Part shown: positions 60,801-64,000 of the stretch, one piece after another
Layout: each line of letters starts with the position of its first letter
Position numbering within the stretch: the first letter of the stretch is position 1
Assembly: GCA_949126835.1 (NCBI GenBank)
Contig: CASBPS010000045.1
Span: 67,001-131,000, forward strand
From: Anisus vortex
Taxonomy: Eukaryota > Mollusca > Gastropoda > Planorbidae
Length of the DNA stretch: 64,000 nt
Reading direction: 5' to 3'
The notes under the pieces: generated by a model
Told to the model about the DNA's origin: nothing
Database searches by the model: none
What the model saw: the letters and a program-made list of their open reading frames with translations, nothing else
Program-made: the position numbers and the translations under genes

Positions 60801-62870
60801 TTTGTGGTTTTGGCTTCTCCAGAAACCGTACAACGACTTGAAAAGCAGATTTCTGGTTTTGGCTCCTATTCTGGCCGTACAAAAGCAGATTTGTGGTTTT
60901 GGCTTTTCCACAATCCGTACAACGACTTGAATAGCAGATTTCTTGTTTTGGCTTCTTTTCTAACCGTAAAACAGCAGATTTGTGGTTTTGGCTTCTCTAC
61001 TGGCCGTACAAAAGCAGATTTGTGGTTTTGGCGTATCCACAGTCCGTACAACGACTTGAAAAGCAGATTTCTGGTTTTGGCTCCTTTTCTGGCCGTACAA
61101 AAGCAGATTTGTGGTTTTGGCTTTTCCACAATCCGTACAATGACTTGAATAGCAGATTTCTTGTTTTGGCTCCTTTTCTGGCCGTACAACAACTTGAAAA
61201 GAAGATTTGTGGTTTTAGCTTCTCTTTTGGCCGTAACACAGCAGATTTATGGTTTTGGCTTCTCTTTTGCCGTAAAACAGCAGATTTGTGGTTTTGGCTC
61301 TCTCCACAAACCGTACAACAACTTGAATAGCAGATTTCTAGTTTTGGCTTCTTTTCTGGCCGTACAAGGACTTAAAAAGCAGATTTGTTGTTTTGGCTTC
61401 TCCACAATCCGTACAACGACTTGACTAGCAGATTTGTGGTAATGGTGCTTCTGTTCTGGCCGTACAACGACTTGAATAGCAGATTTGTGGTTTTGGCTTC
61501 TCTTTTTGCCGTAATACAGCAGATTTGTGGTTCTGGCTTCTCTACTAGCCGTACAAAAGCAGATTTGTGGTTTTGGCTTCTCCAGAAACCGTACAACGAC
61601 TTGAAAAGCAGATTTCTGGTTTTGGCTCCTTTTCTGGCCGTACAAAAGCAGATTTGTGGTTTTGACTTTTCCACAATCCGTACAACGACTTGAATAGCAG
61701 ATTTTATGTTTTGGCTTCTTTTCTGGCCGTACAACGACTTGACAAGAAGATTTGTGGTTTTAGCTTCTCTTTTGGCCGTAACACAGCAGATTTATGGTTT
61801 TGGCTCTCTCCACAAACCGTGCAACGATTTGAAAAGCAGATTTCTGGTTTTGGCTATTTTTCTGGCCGTACAAAAGCAGATTTGTGGTTTTGGCTTTTCC
61901 ACAATCCGTACAACGACTTGAATGGCGGATTTCTTGTTTTGGCTTCTTTTCAAACCGTAAAACAGCAGATTTGTGGTTTTGGCTTCTCTACTGGCCGTAT
62001 AAAAGCAGATTTGTGGTTTTGGCGTTTCCACAGTCCGTACAACGACTTGAATAGCAGATTTCTTGTTTTGGCTCCTTTTCTGGCCGTACAACGACTTGAA
62101 AAGAAGATTTGTGGTTTCAGCTTCTCTTTTGGCCGTAACACAGCAGATTTGTGGTTTTGGCTCTCTCCACAAACCGTACAACGACTTGAATAGCAGATTT
62201 CTAGTTTTGGCTTCTTTTTTGGCGGTACAAGGACTTGACTAGCAGATTTGTGGTAATGGTGCTTCTGTTCTGGCCGTACAACGACTTGAATAGCAGATTT
62301 GTGGTTTTGGCGTCTCTTTTCGCCGTAATACAGCAGATTTGTGGTTTTGTCTTCTCTACTGGCCGTACAAAAGCAGATTTGTGGTTTTGGCTTCTCTTTT
62401 TGCCGTAATACAGCAGATTTGTTGTTCTGGCTTCTCTACTAGCCGTACAAAAGCAGATTTGTGGTTTTGGCTTCTCCAGAAACCGTACAACGACTTGAAA
62501 AGCAGATTTCTGGTTTTGGCTCCTTTTCTGGCCGTACAAAAGCAGATTTGTGGTTTTGACTTTTCCACAATCCGTACAACGACTTGAATAGCAGATTTCT
62601 TGTTTTGGCTTCTTTTCTGGCCGTACAACGACTTGACAAGAAGATTTGTGGTTTTAGCTTCTCTTTTGGCCGTAACACAGCAGATTTATGGTTTTGGCTC
62701 TCTCCACAAACCGTACAACGACTTGAATAGCAGATTTCTAGTTTTGGCTTTTTTTCTGGCCGTACAAGGACTTAAAAAGCAGATTTGTTGTTTTGGCTTC
62801 TCAACAAACCGTACAACGACTTGACTAGCAGATTTGTGGTAATGGTGCTTCTGTTCTGGCCGTTTAACGA
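57851..62870 (+). repeat. Family P stretch with a 2,353-bp-spaced copy
   Basis: About 58.7-59.70 kb pairs with 61.05-62.05 kb at offset 2,353-2,354. The shift is a one-base loss in CTCTTTTGCCG at about 61266. Shared marks are GTGCAACGATTTG, GGCTATTTTTC and ATGGCGGATTTC. Two 368-bp HORs begin at 58111 and 60247. Confidence 0.8.
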
Positions 62871-64000
62871 CTTGAATAGCAGATTTGTGGTTTTGGCTTC
62901 TCTTTTCGCCGTAATACAGCAGATTTGTGGTTTTGGCTTCTCTACTGGCCGTACAAAAGCAGATTTGTGGTTTTGGCTTCTCCAGAAAATGTACAACGAT
63001 TTGAAAAGCAGATTTCTGGTTTTGGCTATTTTTCTGGCCGTACAAAAGCAGATTTGTGGTTTTGGCTTTTCCACAATCCGTACAACGACTTAAATGGCAG
63101 ATTTCTTGTTTTGGCTTCTTTTCAAACCGTAAAACAGCAGATTTGTGGTTTAGGCTTCTCTACTGGCCGTATAAAAGCAGATTTGTGGTTTTGGCGTTTC
63201 CACAGTCCGTACGACTTGAATAGCAGATTTCTTGTTTTGGCTCCTTTTCTGGCCGTACAACGACTTGAAAAGAAGATTTGTGGTTTCAGCTTCTCTTTTG
63301 GCCGTAACACAGCAGATTTGTGGTTTTGGCTCTCTCCACAAACCGTACAACGACTTGAATAGCAGATTTCTAGATTTGGCTTCTTTTTTGGCGGTACAAG
63401 GACTTGACTAGCAGATTTGTGGTAATGGTGCTTCTGTTTTGGCCGTACAACGACTTGAATAGCAGATTTGTGGTTTTGGCTTCTCTTTTCGCCGTAATAC
63501 AGCAGATTTGTGGTTTTTTCTTCTCTACTGGCCGTACAAAAGCAGATTTGTGGTTTTGGCTTCTCCAGAAACCGTACAACGACTGTAAAAGCAGATTTCT
63601 GGTTTTTGCTTCTCTTTTGGCCTTAAAACAGCAGATTTGTGGTTTTTGGCTTCTTTTCTGGCCGTACAAAAGCAGATTTGTGGTTTTGGCTTTTTTTCTA
63701 ACCGTACAACGACTTGAAAAAAAGATTTGTGGTTTCAGCTTCTCTTTTGGCCGTATCACAGCAGATTTGTGGTTTTGGCTCTCTCAACAAACCGTACAAC
63801 GACTTGAATAGCAGATTTCTAGTTTTGGCTTCTTTTCTTGCCGTACAACGACTTGACAAGAAGATTTGTGGTTTTAGCTTCTCTTTTGGCCGTAACACAG
63901 CAGATTTATGGTTTTGGCTCTCTCCACAAACCGTACAACGACTTGAATAGCAGATTTCTAGTTTTGGCTTCTTTTCTGGCCGTATAAAAACAGATTTATG
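62871..64000 (+). repeat. Right-end stretch with many private mutations
   Basis: Still satellite, but with unusually dense changes seen nowhere else: GAAAATGTAC at about 62987, TTAAATGGC at about 63091, TTTAGGC at about 63150, a 3-bp loss giving CCGTACGACTTG at about 63208, CTAGATTTGG at about 63370, GGTTTTTTCTTC at about 63513, CGACTGTAAAAG at about 63583, GCCTTAAAAC at about 63621 and GTATCACAGC at about 63755. The last 200 bp look normal again. Confidence 0.8.

Larger units (their letters stand above)
1..64000. repeat. Satellite DNA array filling the whole window
   Basis: Every stretch of the window can be cut into head-to-tail monomers that begin with AGCAGATTT (variants AGAAG, AAAAG, AACAG) and run through a T-rich core to CCGTA. 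Two length classes alternate irregularly, about 40 bp and about 49 bp. All monomers are in the same orientation; I saw no inversion. There is no unique insert, transposon, gene or assembly gap. Both ends are inside the repeat, so the array is longer than 64 kb. GC is about 42% and the + strand is T-rich. Organisation in higher-order units with local homogenisation is what unequal exchange and conversion produce in eukaryotic satellites. The species and chromosomal position cannot be told from the sequence, and no function is shown by it. Confidence 0.98.

Noticed and set aside
1..64000. CRISPR array, because of evenly spaced short repeats
   Set aside because: There are no unique spacers. The whole monomer is repeated, the repeat is head to tail without interruption, and no cas genes are present.
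1..64000. Coding repeat protein of the TAL-effector, silk or mucin type
   Set aside because: No frame stays open through the array, HORs are 505 and 368 bp (not multiples of three), and the common tail brings TGA and TAG stops into two of three + frames.
1..64000. G-quadruplex potential of the GT-rich strand
   Set aside because: G runs are almost only two bases long with long irregular loops, so there is no three-tetrad motif.
1..64000. Telomere repeats, tRNA, rRNA or transposon remnants embedded in the array
   Set aside because: None seen. Every segment decomposes into the monomer types, and the divergent right end also still aligns to them.
62871..64000. End of the array inside the window
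   Set aside because: The last bases (GTATAAAAACAGATTTATG) are still a normal family P junction, so the boundary is not reached.

Overview
The window is 64 kb of uninterrupted tandem-repeat (satellite) DNA. I read it from end to end and found no single-copy sequence, gene, RNA gene, transposon or CRISPR array. Both window ends fall inside the repeat, so the array continues on both sides. An array this long, with short monomers arranged in higher-order units and no genes, is typical of a eukaryotic nuclear chromosome (centromeric, pericentromeric, subtelomeric or a heterochromatic block). Nothing in the sequence identifies the species. GC content is about 42%, and the + strand is T-rich.

Monomers: about 1,400 head-to-tail monomers come in two length classes. 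Short ones are about 40 bp (39-41) and long ones about 49 bp (48-51). They share the start AGCAGATTT and a core of the type TGGTTTTGGC..CCGTA. They differ by the presence or absence of a roughly 9-bp tail of the type CGACTTGAA. Eleven diagnostic monomer types, named j-k-a-b-c-d-e-f-g-h-i here, form the basic higher-order repeat (HOR) of 505/506 bp (reference copy 1056-1560). The k type, which carries TAATGGTG, occurs about once per HOR, roughly 110 times in the window by hand count. Other HORs are built by dropping or adding whole monomers: 288, 368, 596, 675, 736 and 1130 bp.

Larger layers: there is an apparently perfect 2,394-bp tandem duplication (4508-9396). A roughly 6.5-7.1 kb block is duplicated (21.1-27.7 kb and 28.3-34.2 kb), and one copy lacks 634 bp. 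A roughly 1.8-2.4 kb block is present three times (19.3-21.7, 34.4-36.9 and 38.0-40.2 kb). The first 4.68 kb returns almost unchanged 46 kb later (46.58-50.75 kb).

Zones: shared mutations divide the array into two sequence families. Family C fills about 0-3.5 and 14-49 kb. Family P fills about 3.5-14 and 49-64 kb. The last 1.1 kb carries an excess of private mutations, which may mean the array edge is near.

No open reading frame is credited as a gene. Monomer lengths are mostly not multiples of three, so reading frame is lost from one monomer to the next, and all long ORFs (up to 435 codons) are translations of the satellite. Any role (centromere, heterochromatin, satellite transcripts) is inference.
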